From: Halorhabdus sp. BNX81
Lineage (GTDB): Archaea > Halobacteriota > Halobacteria > Halobacteriales > Haloarculaceae
NCBI RefSeq assembly: GCF_029229925.1
Contig: NZ_CP107254.1
Span: 310,001 to 374,000, forward strand
Direction of reading: 5' to 3'
Length of the DNA stretch: 64,000 nucleotides
Program-made: the position numbers and the translations under genes
Shown here: positions 26,310-35,323 of the stretch, in pieces
How the letters are laid out: every line of letters begins with the position of its first letter
How positions within the stretch are numbered: the stretch's first letter is position 1
Notes under the pieces: model-generated
Database searches by the model: none
The model's input: the letters and a program-made list of their open reading frames with translations, nothing else
Told to the model about the DNA's origin: nothing

Positions 26310-26696
26310 ACGCGGCCGTCGATCCGTCCGTCCGTCCCGTAGTTTTCGCTCTCGTTTGTATCATATATGGTGGAAGTTCTGTTAGCCTGGATGCCTCATA
26401 ACGCTTTGGCTTGCGCGATTGTTTGCGATTCGAGCCTCTGTCATATTTCGTATGGGTCCGTGTTCGAGCCCCAGGCTCAGAGGGCTAGCTCGCACGCTCA
26501 CACTCAACGAGATGGGGATACATAAGGGTTCGTAGACCGGAGTGAAAGTGAACGCAGACAGGACAATGGCTGTCCCCTCGGGCGGGTCGGACTCGAAGAG
26601 AGGGGGTGGGTGGGTCCGCAATGCTGCGCTCGATCGGTGACTCGACGGCGGGGTCCCGTGGAGACATGCAACGCCATCACGAACTGGTCCGGAATA
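26310..26696. other. Intergenic region between RNR promoter and peptidase gene
   Basis: The part near 26340-26370 is the RNR promoter. The remainder holds no ORF with credible composition. Because the four-gene operon ends at 26697, its transcription terminator should lie here, but I see no clear T-run on the minus strand. Confidence 0.5.
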
Positions 26697-27251
26697 TTAC
26701 CGTTCGGTCTGCTCGGCGACGTTGAGTGCCGGCTCCCGGCGGGCACACTCGCGGATAGCTTTAGCCCCGTCGTCGCCATCGTTCACTGCTGTCCGGCAGC
26801 CCTCCAGCAGGTGATCGAGCACGGCCCGGTTGTCCTCGTACCGGACTCGGCCGTCGTAGCCGACGACGCACTCGGCGAGCCCACCATCGAGGAACGCCGT
26901 GGCGATCGACCGCTTGCCCTCGTCACTTCCGTTCCCGTCTCCGTCACCCTCGAACGCGCTACAGCAGCAACTCACCACAACCCGGTGTGGCTTTCCCTCG
27001 ACACTGGTGACATCGTCAGCGTTGATCCGTCCGAGTCCCGTCCAGGCTCCCGGCTCGCCGTGACCGAAGTAGACCACGAGGTCGCGTCGACGTCCGAGCG
27101 CGTCGAGGGCGTCCTCGGCGTACCAGGTATCGGGATAGCCCTCGGTCACGGTACAGCCGACGGCCCGCAACCGATCGGCCCACGATCGAAGCGGCGTGAG
27201 GTACCGGGGATGGTAGAACCCGAGCAGGAGCACCTGCTCAGAACGTTCCAT
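26697..27251 (-). CDS. Caspase-fold (clan CD, CHAT/C25-like) cysteine peptidase candidate
   Basis: The 184-residue protein has the two motifs of clan CD peptidases in correct order: VVYFGHGEPGAWTG with the likely catalytic His64, then RVVVSCCCSAFEG with the likely catalytic Cys in C95-C97, both after hydrophobic strands. A later SIATAFLDGGLAECVVGYDG resembles the helix-strand after the Cys in CHAT/gingipain folds. It is the last gene of an overlapping operon: its start lies 14 bases inside the 3' end of the 1198-residue protein gene. Related proteases often activate cell-death effectors. Here substrate and role are unknown, and the fold call is from motifs only. Confidence 0.65.
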   Translation of the reverse strand: MERSEQVLLLGFYHPRYLTPLRSWADRLRAVGCTVTEGYPDTWYAEDALDALGRRRDLVVYFGHGEPGAWTGLGRINADDVTSVEGKPHRVVVSCCCSAFEGDGDGNGSDEGKRSIATAFLDGGLAECVVGYDGRVRYEDNRAVLDHLLEGCRTAVNDGDDGAKAIRECARREPALNVAEQTER

Positions 27252-30200
27252 TCGTGACCAGTCGATCTGGATCGCCCGCGCCGAAGGACCCGTCGTCGGT
27301 CGGGTCTTCCAGCGCGATCACGTACTCGCGCTGATGGCCACCGTTTCCGTCCGGCGTAAAGCCGTTCAGCGTCACGTTCTCCGCGGTGATCTCGACGGTC
27401 CACAGGCAGTCTTCCCACCAGCCGGCGGTGCCGGTATTGACGTAGAACCGGCTGTTGTCGGTGCCGTCTTCCATGAGCTTCGGGACGTGGGTGTGGCCGA
27501 TGATGAGACTCGCGTCGAGCTGGCGGATGGTCTCGACGACCGCGCTCTCCTCGAACATCGCGCCGTCCTCGATCGACGGGCTCTTGACGTCGCTGTCGAC
27601 GATCGGTCGCCATTCGCCGGGGTCGTAGTAGGGGGCGATCGCGTGGACGGGGATCTCCTCGCCGAATGCGGTGATCGTCTCGCCTTCGAGGCTGGCGTCC
27701 TCACCGAAGACATCCTCGAGGGTATCGCTCAACACGTCGATCGGTTCGCCGACGAAGTTGCTCGAGAACTTCCCGAAGTCGTTGTTCGCGTCGCAGTTCC
27801 AGGGGTCGAACTGGTGGCCGTGAGTGATCAACACGTCCTCGCCGTCGTAGGTCGTCGTCACGAAGTCATAGACTTCCAGGTCAGGGAACCCGTGGTCCTC
27901 GTATGCCCCGACGACGTGGGGGTCCTCGTAACTGGCGTCGTGGTTGCCACGGACTTTGACGAACCGCCGGGGTGACTCGAACTTGTAGAAGTCCTCCGAG
28001 ACGGTTTCGTGGACGGTCGGATGGGTAGCGACGATGTCGTCGACTTTGTCAGCCGGCTCGTTGGCGGTGAGGTCGTTGTCGATCCAGAACTCCTCGCTGT
28101 CGCCGTTGAAGACGACCGTCCACTCGTAGCCGTTCGCCTCGTCGGCAGCGTAGTCCGAGAGCACGGACTCGACGAGATCGGCGTTCGCGCTGAAGTGATC
28201 GAGGCCGGCGTCGATGTCGTCCTGGTCCTCCATGTGGAGGTCGCTGAAGACGACGATCCCACGGTCCTCGGCCGGCGGCGAGAGCTCGCGGATCTCGACG
28301 CGCTGGTCGCACTCGAAGCTCCGGAAGTCGGTGGGCCAGTGCTTGTAATCCACCTGGTCCGGATTGACCAGCGAGCCGAGCACGACGTAGGCGACGGCGA
28401 GGAAGGGGAGACTGGCCGTCGCGAGCGTGACGACGAGCGCGAGCTTGCCGGCCGCCAGCAGCGGCGCGATCACCTTGTCGCGAACGAAGTCAAAGGCGTT
28501 CGAGACGCCTTTTGCGAACCACTCGGCCAGTTGTTCGAGCACCGGGCCGCCGAGGCCGGCCGCCCACTCGATGAGATCCAGCAGCGAGTCCAGGGCGGCC
28601 TCGACGACCTCCATCACCCAGCCGAAGATGTCGAAGGCTCGATCGGCGGCCCACAGCACGACCTCGAAGGCCGTCACGCCGACTTTGAGCAGCCCCTCCA
28701 GCAGTTGCGTGAACGTCTCCTTGCCCGCCTCGACGATCGCACCCAGGACGTCCCCGAGCGCGACGCCGATGTTCCGGAGGGCTCGGTAGAGTCGCCCGAG
28801 AACCTGCTGGCCGGCGTCCGTGATGGCCTCGAACAACTCGCGGATGCTCGCGCCGACGTCCCGGAGTGCATCGACGGCCGTGCTGAAGACGTTGCCCGGG
28901 TCCGTCAGGAGTGTAACCAGGATCTCCCCGAGGCCGATGCCGATCGCGAGCAGCGCGCCGAAGCCGGCCCGCATGATGTCGATCGTCCGGCGGGCACACC
29001 ACGCGACGAGTTCCCCGATAGCCACGCCGATGTCGATCAACGCCTGGAACGCCGTCTCCAAGACCTCGCCCACGCGCTCGACCGTGTCGACGACCCAGTC
29101 GAGGATGTACCAGATCGACCGCCCCAGGTCATAGAGGTGCTCGATGAACTCTTCGAGGACATCCAATCCGAGGTTCAGCCCGGCCGCCAGGACGTCCCGG
29201 ATGCGCGCACCGACGTCCAGCAGCGTGTCGATCCCCTCCCGGAGGAAGTCCCGCGCTCGATCCCACAGCGTTTCGAGGATGTCACCGACGGCCCCGCCGG
29301 CCGCGAGGATGCCGTCGAAAACGGCGCGAGCGGCCATCCTCCCCCAGTCGGCCGCGCGCTCGACGAGGTCGACCAGTCCCTCGCCGATCTCGACGACGGC
29401 CTTGCCGAACTGATAGAGCGCGTCGGTCGTGAGTTCGCCGACGGTCGCGAGCGCGTCGAGTAGCCCCCGAACCGCGGCCGCGCCGGCATCTCGTGCCCAC
29501 GCCACGAGGTCGGCGACCGATTCGCCGGCCGCCACCAGTGCCTCCATCACCGCACCGACGGCCCACTCGCCCAGATCCAGTGCCGCGGCGAAAAGATCCT
29601 CGGCGGCGTAGACGAGTTCCCGGAGCAGGGAGACGGCGTCGCTGAAGAAGTCACTGGCTTCCCGGTGGAGGTATTCGAGCAAGTCACCGAGGGCGATCCC
29701 GCCGTCGAGCAAGCCCTGGAGGACCGACCGGGCTTTATCGAGGGCGTTGTTCGCGGCCTTCTGGATCTGGTCGATGATCGCACTGAGTCCCTGCTCGACG
29801 GCGGCCTTGGCGAGCTCGTATGCCTCGTCGACGAAGTCCTTCAGGGTCTCGATGATCTCCTCGCCGAGATGGGTGAGCTTGTCCTTGACGATTTCGATGA
29901 TGTTGTTTGCGCGTTCCTCCGCGTAACTCACCATGTCGACGAGCGTTCGCGCCGCGACTTTCAGGACGTCGACGCCGATCGACCCTGCGGCGACGACGAT
30001 ATCCGTGAGCGTTTCGCCCGTCTTTCTGAGCGCGCGAACGATACTCCGGAAGAAGGATTTGCCGATGTTGAATGCCTCTCTCAGTATCCCCTTGATCGCC
30101 TTCCCGGCCGACAGCAGCCCCTTGACGATCTTCTTGATGGTCGAATACGCTTCCTGGGCGATGCCCGCGATGATGTCGGCGACAGTCTTTACGCCGTCGA

Positions 30201-30834
30201 GTAACGTCTCGACAACCGAGTTGATCCGCCGCTGGGCGTAGTCGACGACGTCTTTGACCACCTCGCCGAAGGATTTGCCGGCCTCGACCACTGAGTCGAC
30301 GACTGTATTGACCGCCTCCGCGACGCTCTTGCCCGCCTCCTTGATGTCGTTCCAGGTGTTCTGGAACCAGCCGTCGTATTCGACGTCGATGTTGCCCTTG
30401 CGCTTCTCGCGACGGTAGCCCAGCCCGACCAGCGAGAGCCACTCCGCGATCGGCTTGGTGTCGCCGCCTTCCTCGAAGTAATCCCGGAAGACGGTCGAGG
30501 CATCTTCGACCGTCAGTAGCCCGGCTCCCGTCACGAGTGCGTCCTCCCGGCCGATGTCCCGGAAGGATCTGATCACCTCGCGGCGCAGCCGTTCGTCGCC
30601 GCGGCGACACGCGTCCCGCAACACCCGGCCACTCACGCCGCCGGCCGGCTGGGCCCGCATCAACCCATCGAGGACCGTGCGTCCCTCCCGGCCATCACGG
30701 CCGAGACCGGCCTCGACGACGTCGAGGTAGTTTTCCTCGGGAAGTTCCCGCGCTCGAAGGTTCGCGGCGACCGATTCCGGGCTCCCAGCCCCGAGTTCCT
30801 CGGCCATCCGCTGGGGGTCGATCTGGTCCGTCAT
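27238..30834 (-). CDS. Giant amphipathic-helix repeat protein with C-terminal metallophosphoesterase
   Basis: The 1198-residue protein has three parts. Residues 1-150 are a helical, charged domain. Residues ~155-790 are continuous predicted amphipathic helix with over twenty copies of a loose motif, [hydrophobic]-G-x3-5-hydrophobic-x-[DE]-hydrophobic (examples DIGVAIGELVAW, NIGVALGDVLGAI, DVGARIRDVLAA), and residues ~792-823 form a strongly hydrophobic segment. The C-terminal third is a calcineurin-like phosphoesterase with all metal motifs: SDLH (D865, H867), NGD (D912), GNHD (963-966), HGHQ and GHTH (1113-1116). GDSEEFW resembles LpxH-type pyrophosphohydrolases. The ATG overlaps the stop of a 46-aa gene (ATGA). 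I do not know this architecture. Confidence 0.8.
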   Translation of the reverse strand: MTDQIDPQRMAEELGAGSPESVAANLRARELPEENYLDVVEAGLGRDGREGRTVLDGLMRAQPAGGVSGRVLRDACRRGDERLRREVIRSFRDIGREDALVTGAGLLTVEDASTVFRDYFEEGGDTKPIAEWLSLVGLGYRREKRKGNIDVEYDGWFQNTWNDIKEAGKSVAEAVNTVVDSVVEAGKSFGEVVKDVVDYAQRRINSVVETLLDGVKTVADIIAGIAQEAYSTIKKIVKGLLSAGKAIKGILREAFNIGKSFFRSIVRALRKTGETLTDIVVAAGSIGVDVLKVAARTLVDMVSYAEERANNIIEIVKDKLTHLGEEIIETLKDFVDEAYELAKAAVEQGLSAIIDQIQKAANNALDKARSVLQGLLDGGIALGDLLEYLHREASDFFSDAVSLLRELVYAAEDLFAAALDLGEWAVGAVMEALVAAGESVADLVAWARDAGAAAVRGLLDALATVGELTTDALYQFGKAVVEIGEGLVDLVERAADWGRMAARAVFDGILAAGGAVGDILETLWDRARDFLREGIDTLLDVGARIRDVLAAGLNLGLDVLEEFIEHLYDLGRSIWYILDWVVDTVERVGEVLETAFQALIDIGVAIGELVAWCARRTIDIMRAGFGALLAIGIGLGEILVTLLTDPGNVFSTAVDALRDVGASIRELFEAITDAGQQVLGRLYRALRNIGVALGDVLGAIVEAGKETFTQLLEGLLKVGVTAFEVVLWAADRAFDIFGWVMEVVEAALDSLLDLIEWAAGLGGPVLEQLAEWFAKGVSNAFDFVRDKVIAPLLAAGKLALVVTLATASLPFLAVAYVVLGSLVNPDQVDYKHWPTDFRSFECDQRVEIRELSPPAEDRGIVVFSDLHMEDQDDIDAGLDHFSANADLVESVLSDYAADEANGYEWTVVFNGDSEEFWIDNDLTANEPADKVDDIVATHPTVHETVSEDFYKFESPRRFVKVRGNHDASYEDPHVVGAYEDHGFPDLEVYDFVTTTYDGEDVLITHGHQFDPWNCDANNDFGKFSSNFVGEPIDVLSDTLEDVFGEDASLEGETITAFGEEIPVHAIAPYYDPGEWRPIVDSDVKSPSIEDGAMFEESAVVETIRQLDASLIIGHTHVPKLMEDGTDNSRFYVNTGTAGWWEDCLWTVEITAENVTLNGFTPDGNGGHQREYVIALEDPTDDGSFGAGDPDRLVTNGTF

Positions 30835-30971
30835 GGGTGGTCATCTCCGCTGGTTGCGTTCGACGGTGGCTGGTAATCACCGCTGGACGCGGTCGATGTC
30901 GACTGGCTGGTCAGCCACTGCTTGCGGTGCTGTACTTCCTTTGCCGTTGGCATTTGGATGGGGTAAATCAT
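30831..30971 (-). CDS. 46-residue peptide translationally coupled on both sides
   Basis: The frame starts MIYPIQMPTAKEVQHRKQW and ends GDDHP. Its ATG shares a base with the upstream gene's stop (TGATG) and its own stop overlaps the next gene's start (ATGA), so both junctions show translational coupling. That makes it very likely a real gene although too short for most gene finders. It is hydrophilic, Ser/Thr/Gln-rich, with no signal peptide or cysteine. It could be an immunity, adaptor or inhibitor peptide of the operon; that is conjecture. Confidence 0.65.
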   Translation of the reverse strand: MIYPIQMPTAKEVQHRKQWLTSQSTSTASSGDYQPPSNATSGDDHP

Positions 30972-32140
30972 CAGTCTATCAGGGTGGTGTGGGTGGCGTC
31001 GGAACTCGACGCGTCGGCGTTCTCCCCTTCCCAGTCGATGTCGCCGGGGACGGCGTTGTGATGGAAGGTGTCGGGGCTGTCGAACTGGAGCAATCGTGCC
31101 GTCGCGTCGAAGGTGGCCTCGCCGGCGCTTTTGTGGGCGAACAGCGAGGCGTCGATGACGTCGGTCCAGGACAGCGACGGATCGTCGCGGATCGCCTGCT
31201 CGGTGTCGCCCGGGATGAACTCCCCGATCCGCTGGAGGAAATCGGGCGGGACGGCTCGTTTCATCCCGGCCTCCCAGTTCTTGTAGAACAGCAGGAACTC
31301 GACGTCGATCCGATCGTCCCGAGTCGTGATCGATTCGATGGCGACGTCGTGTTCGAGCAAGTGCATCCCCTCGGCGTGATCCGCGAGCGCGCCGGCAGCG
31401 GCGATCAGCGGCGGATCGCCGGTCTTCGTCAGCGTGACGTCGACGTCCGTCAGCCCGACGGCATTTTCGACGCTCGGGCCGGTCCAGCGATTCGAGTCGG
31501 TGACCGCGGCGTTGGCGACGCCGTCGCGCTTTTGATCGGGTTCCTGGGACATGGACCACGCGTAGTCCGTCCCGGCCGAGATCGCGGGGCCCGACCGGAC
31601 GGTATCGGCATCGCCGCCGACGACGAGATATCGCATCTCGACTGTGTAATCGACGCCGTCCTCCCGACACTCGGGCGTACCACAGTCGCCACGGAATTCG
31701 ACGCTGGCGTCGAAATCGAGACTGGTCCTCCCGTCAGTCGGCGTCGGCCGGTCGACGTGCAGGGACAGCTCCTGGAGTTTGTCGGCGTCACTCGCCGCGT
31801 AGATGTCGAACCCGTTGAGCAGTACCTCGTAGGTGTCCCGGTTTTCCAGCGGGCTCTCAAGGTCGCTCGTGAGCGACTTGGATACCGTGATCGGGACGTT
31901 CTCGTCACCCTCGACCTCGAAGGACTCCGTGTGGGACTGGAAGGCAACGCCGTCGCCCGCTACTTTGGTGTAGAGATCACAGAACCGGGCCGTGTCCGGT
32001 CCCGTCCCCGAGGCGGCGGTGTGGACACACTCCCAGTCGTCACCGTCGAATTCGAGGTAACTCCCCAGCCGGTTGAGCCGGTGGTTGTATCGCCAGGCGT
32101 GGTGATACCCACGCCAGATCACTCCTTCGCCTGTTGACAT
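30971..32140 (-). CDS. Beta-rich protein of unknown function, first gene of the phosphoesterase/peptidase operon
   Basis: This 389-residue acidic protein has no signal peptide or membrane helix. It starts MSTGEGVIWRGYHHAWRYNH and is mostly predicted beta-strand up to about residue 270. Two nearby cysteines (DCGTPEC) might bind metal. A more helical segment (PDFLQRIGEFIPGDTEQAIR) precedes a Ser/Asp-rich tail. I recognise no family. It is the promoter-proximal gene of the four-gene overlapping operon, and it could act as the sensor or ligand-binding part. Confidence 0.75.
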   Translation of the reverse strand: MSTGEGVIWRGYHHAWRYNHRLNRLGSYLEFDGDDWECVHTAASGTGPDTARFCDLYTKVAGDGVAFQSHTESFEVEGDENVPITVSKSLTSDLESPLENRDTYEVLLNGFDIYAASDADKLQELSLHVDRPTPTDGRTSLDFDASVEFRGDCGTPECREDGVDYTVEMRYLVVGGDADTVRSGPAISAGTDYAWSMSQEPDQKRDGVANAAVTDSNRWTGPSVENAVGLTDVDVTLTKTGDPPLIAAAGALADHAEGMHLLEHDVAIESITTRDDRIDVEFLLFYKNWEAGMKRAVPPDFLQRIGEFIPGDTEQAIRDDPSLSWTDVIDASLFAHKSAGEATFDATARLLQFDSPDTFHHNAVPGDIDWEGENADASSSDATHTTLID

Positions 32141-32616
32141 ATGATTTCAGTCATCTGATTGTCCATTAAGTATTAGCATTCCGGCAGATTTCATGTCATT
32201 CCATCTCACGTCACTCACTAACGTCCACCAAGACCGCCCGAAACGGCGCCCCGCAGTCAGGACGCGCCGACACGACGCCTTGACAGGGAACGTGGGCCGA
32301 CATCCAGTTCGATCGACAGCCGACTGCCGGATCGAGTCGTCAGCCGTCGCCGGTGGCTGCGAGTACTGGGGCCATCGAGTCCCCAGCCGGGGGACCCGGG
32401 GTGGCCGGGCCCCGGCCACGAATGATTCGGACGGAGCATCGTTCATAGCCACGGATCCATTTTCGAATATGACAGTATACAAAACACTTTTCAAAACACT
32501 GTTCGATCGAGGAGTAGGTCCTGGACGGTAGCTGTCACGGATCGCGGTCACGATATTCGGTATTTCCAGCCAACGACGGAGCGCTCGATCCGGGGCCAGT
32601 CACGAGGTCGACGACC
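32141..32616. other. Divergent intergenic region between operon and subtilase
   Basis: This 476-bp spacer separates the start of the four-gene operon (minus) from the subtilase (plus). An AT-rich block around 32461-32505 (ATATGACAGTATACAAAACA) could serve as a promoter. The open frames here have non-haloarchaeal composition and I do not call any. Shared control of both transcription units is possible. Confidence 0.5.
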
Positions 32617-34059
32617 ATGCACGAGACTGATTCAGTACGTAGACGGACCGTACTCAAACAAACAGGGGCTGCCGTCGTTTTCGGCGCCACGATGGGGACT
32701 GCTACCGCGTCCGGCGAGGCGTGGTATATAGCTGTCACGGACGGCGACGCCGCTGACCGCCTTTCCCGGCACGGGTTCGAAGTCCGGAATCAACTCGCCG
32801 ACGGCGATGTCCTGGTGGTAACAGGCCGCGAAGGCAAGACTGACCGCATCGCGTCGACGAGTGGTGTCTCCGCCGCGACGGTCGACGTACCGCTTGCTAG
32901 CCCCGCTGGGGAGGGCCCTACAGCGACCCCACCGGATGAGGTGGCCGCTGAGGGGTCACCCTCTCGGAGGGGAACTGCCACAACCCACCGATCGGAGACG
33001 ACTGACGAGCCTCATTACGATCGCCAGTGGGACAAGCCGCTCATCGATCTGCCCGCGGCCCACGAACGGACGACAGGCGAGGGAACCCGGATCGCCCTCC
33101 TCGATACAGGTGTCTACGCTGACCATCCGGATCTGGACGTCAACGAGGATCTCAGTCGTGTCGTCACACGGGAGACCATCGAGAAGCGCACTGTCCGCGA
33201 TATGATCGGCCACGGCACCCACGTCGCCGGCATCGCCACCGCCTCGATCAACAACGACGTGGGTATGGCCGGCGTCGCGCCCGACGCTGAAGTGGTTTCG
33301 ATACGTGACACCTATGACCCGGAGGGGGGCGACGGGCGGTATACGCCGACGCTGGCACGTCGTCTCGCCGGCCTGGAGTACGCGGCGAGCATCGATGTCG
33401 ACGTTGTCTCCTCGACGGGGTCACCGGCCGGACGTATCAGGTCGTTCCCGCCGGCGGCCCGCGCGAACGCACTCGCCAAGGCCAGTCGTCGACTCATCCA
33501 ACAAGCGGTTGACTCGGGGACAGTTGTCGTTCAGGCAGCCGGGAACTATTTCCTTCCCCCGGAGGGTGGCACGAACTTCCAGGACGGGGGCGGGACAATG
33601 TTTCCAGGGTCCGTTCCGAGTGCGCTCACCGTCGGCGCGACCGGCCCGACGGACGAGCGAGCCTACTACTCCCACTATGGGTTGGGTTACCTGGATATCG
33701 TGGCACCAGGCGGCGGCTACGGGTCCTTCGAGAAGACCTTCGAGTCGGCGGACGTCGACCGGCCGTATCCGACAAACGGAGTGTTTAGTACCACAAAGCC
33801 GGGAACCCGCCTCGCGGAGAACAGTGGCTTTCCCGAGAGCGACCGGTACGGATACAGCCTCGGGACGTCGATGGCGACGCCACAGGCGGCCGGCGTCGCC
33901 GCCCTCGTCCGCTCGATCGCCCCCGACGTGAACCCCTATCGTGTGATACAAGCTCTCAAGCAGAGTGCTGACGGCAAGAAAGGTCCGGAGCTTGGGTCCG
34001 GCCGACTCAACGCCGCGGCGGCACTCGAATCGTCGGTTCTCGACGGTGCACGCGAGTGA
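32617..34059 (+). CDS. Tat-exported subtilisin-like serine protease (S8)
   Basis: The 480-residue protein starts with a Tat signal (RRRTVLKQTGAAVVFGA), then a propeptide-like region to about residue 135. The S8 catalytic domain has D163 (LLDTGVY), H202 (GHGTHVAG), oxyanion N310 (QAAGN) and S418 (GTSMATP). It lacks the C-terminal extension of larger halolysins. It is probably secreted and active outside the cell at high salt. It is divergent from the phosphoesterase/peptidase operon, so it may be functionally or regulatorily linked, though that is not demonstrated. Confidence 0.92.
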   Translation: MHETDSVRRRTVLKQTGAAVVFGATMGTATASGEAWYIAVTDGDAADRLSRHGFEVRNQLADGDVLVVTGREGKTDRIASTSGVSAATVDVPLASPAGEGPTATPPDEVAAEGSPSRRGTATTHRSETTDEPHYDRQWDKPLIDLPAAHERTTGEGTRIALLDTGVYADHPDLDVNEDLSRVVTRETIEKRTVRDMIGHGTHVAGIATASINNDVGMAGVAPDAEVVSIRDTYDPEGGDGRYTPTLARRLAGLEYAASIDVDVVSSTGSPAGRIRSFPPAARANALAKASRRLIQQAVDSGTVVVQAAGNYFLPPEGGTNFQDGGGTMFPGSVPSALTVGATGPTDERAYYSHYGLGYLDIVAPGGGYGSFEKTFESADVDRPYPTNGVFSTTKPGTRLAENSGFPESDRYGYSLGTSMATPQAAGVAALVRSIAPDVNPYRVIQALKQSADGKKGPELGSGRLNAAAALESSVLDGARE

Positions 34060-34163
34060 CGAGAGCCCCACACATCCGGAGTCAGGGACGGATGTCCGCC
34101 AAGGGACCAAAGACGGCGTCCTAAGCCCCGCCGATCAGTCTGTCCGCCTCCTCCGTAACAGGT

Positions 34164-34487
34164 TCACCCGAACAGGAACCCGGGGGCGAAGACGAACGCG
34201 ACGATGAGACACAGCAACACGACCAGTACCGTGAGACGAAGTACACCGGTTGTTTGTCGGCGACTTTCCGGAAGCGACTCGGTGATCCCAAACAGAGCCC
34301 ATATAACCGCCATCACGAGTGTAAATCTGGTCGAACCGTTACTACCGAGGATCCAGGCGTAGTATACGTGTATACTCAGGAAGAAGGCTGCTGAGCCGAA
34401 ATAGATAAGCGTCTCGGGGCGCCCATCCGGTTCTCTGAAGACGTGTTCATCGATTGTGGAACGCACGATTGCCAAATCATCGCTCAA
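34164..34487 (-). CDS. Small three-span membrane protein
   Basis: The 107-residue protein has a ~25-residue acidic N-terminus (MSDDLAIVRSTIDEH) and three hydrophobic segments: TLIYFGSAAFFLSIHVYYAW, TLVMAVIWALFGI and TVLVVLLCLIVAFVF. No motif suggests a function. It is convergent with the subtilase. Confidence 0.6.
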   Translation of the reverse strand: MSDDLAIVRSTIDEHVFREPDGRPETLIYFGSAAFFLSIHVYYAWILGSNGSTRFTLVMAVIWALFGITESLPESRRQTTGVLRLTVLVVLLCLIVAFVFAPGFLFG

Positions 34488-34657
34488 GCTATAAATTATT
34501 TCGTTCCTCGTTCACCCGTCTGGTCCGGTGTTCGACTGTGAACGGTTCTATGCCACGCGATGGAGACAGAGATGGCTGTGCAGTTCCCGAGAGACAAGAA
34601 CGGTACGTCCCCGCAGCAATCGGCGACGGCGGCCCGCTCGAAAAACGGCAGATGCAC

Positions 34658-35323
34658 TCACACGGTCGCCAAGAAATTGCGGATCACGTCGTGTCCTACC
34701 GCGGTCAGCACCGACTCGGGGTGGAACTGCACGGCCTCGATCGAGTGCTCGCGATGGCGGATTCCCATGACGAGTTCCGTTCCATCGTCGGCCGCCGTGG
34801 TCGCCGTCACGTCGAAGCAATCGGGGACGTCACTGGCAACCAGTGAGTGGTATCGCCCACCCTGGAACCCCTGGTCGAGGCCGGCAAAGACGCCCTCGCC
34901 GTCGTGATCGATCGAGGCTGCCTTCCCGTGGATCGGTTCCGGCGCGTGGCCGACCGTGCCGCCGTACTCGTAGACCGCAGCCTCCAGGCCGAGACAGACC
35001 CCCAGCGTGGGCACCTCGGGACTGACTTCTCGCAACACAGCCGTCGTCACGCCCACGTCGCGGTCGTTCTTGGGATGGCCCGGCCCCGGCGAGATAATAA
35101 TGGCGTCGGGATCCGCTGCCCGGACGTCTTCGAGCGAAGCCGTGTTCTTCACGACCGTCGTGTCGGCGTGCTCGGACACGTACTCCACGAGGTTGTACGT
35201 GAAGGAGTCGAAGTTGTCGACGAACAGCACCTCGAGTTCGTCGGCGTCAGTCGGCGTCGCGGTTCCCGCAGGCGTCGCGGACTCGCTGTGGCGGTCGTCG
35301 GAATCGCTGACCGACTCGCTCAT
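34658..35323 (-). CDS. trpG: Anthranilate synthase component II (glutamine amidotransferase)
   Basis: It supplies ammonia from glutamine to TrpE for anthranilate formation. The 221-residue protein has an acidic ~30-residue N-terminal extension, then the class I amidotransferase domain: LFVDNFDSFTYNLV, ISPGPGHP, the nucleophile Cys in GVCLGLEA, and the catalytic His-Glu in VQFHPES. It is the last gene of trpDFEG, overlapping trpE by four bases. Confidence 0.93.
   Translation of the reverse strand: MSESVSDSDDRHSESATPAGTATPTDADELEVLFVDNFDSFTYNLVEYVSEHADTTVVKNTASLEDVRAADPDAIIISPGPGHPKNDRDVGVTTAVLREVSPEVPTLGVCLGLEAAVYEYGGTVGHAPEPIHGKAASIDHDGEGVFAGLDQGFQGGRYHSLVASDVPDCFDVTATTAADDGTELVMGIRHREHSIEAVQFHPESVLTAVGHDVIRNFLATV

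Noticed and set aside
24002-26401. Very long + strand ORF opposite the ribonucleotide reductase gene
   Set aside because: It is caused by the GC-biased third positions of nrdJ on the other strand; the RNR reading has all family motifs.
28009-29463. Long + strand ORF (484 aa) antisense to the helical-repeat protein
   Set aside because: It is a mirror of a repetitive, codon-biased gene; the composition follows the antisense of Leu/Asp/Val codons, not a real protein.
32193-32531. 112-aa ORF upstream of the subtilase
   Set aside because: Its composition is not haloarchaeal, with no signal peptide or motif, and it overlaps the likely promoter.
30971-34059. Subtilase as a fifth member of the phosphoesterase/peptidase operon
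   Set aside because: It is on the opposite strand across a 476-bp spacer; shared regulation is possible but there is no evidence that it belongs to the same system.
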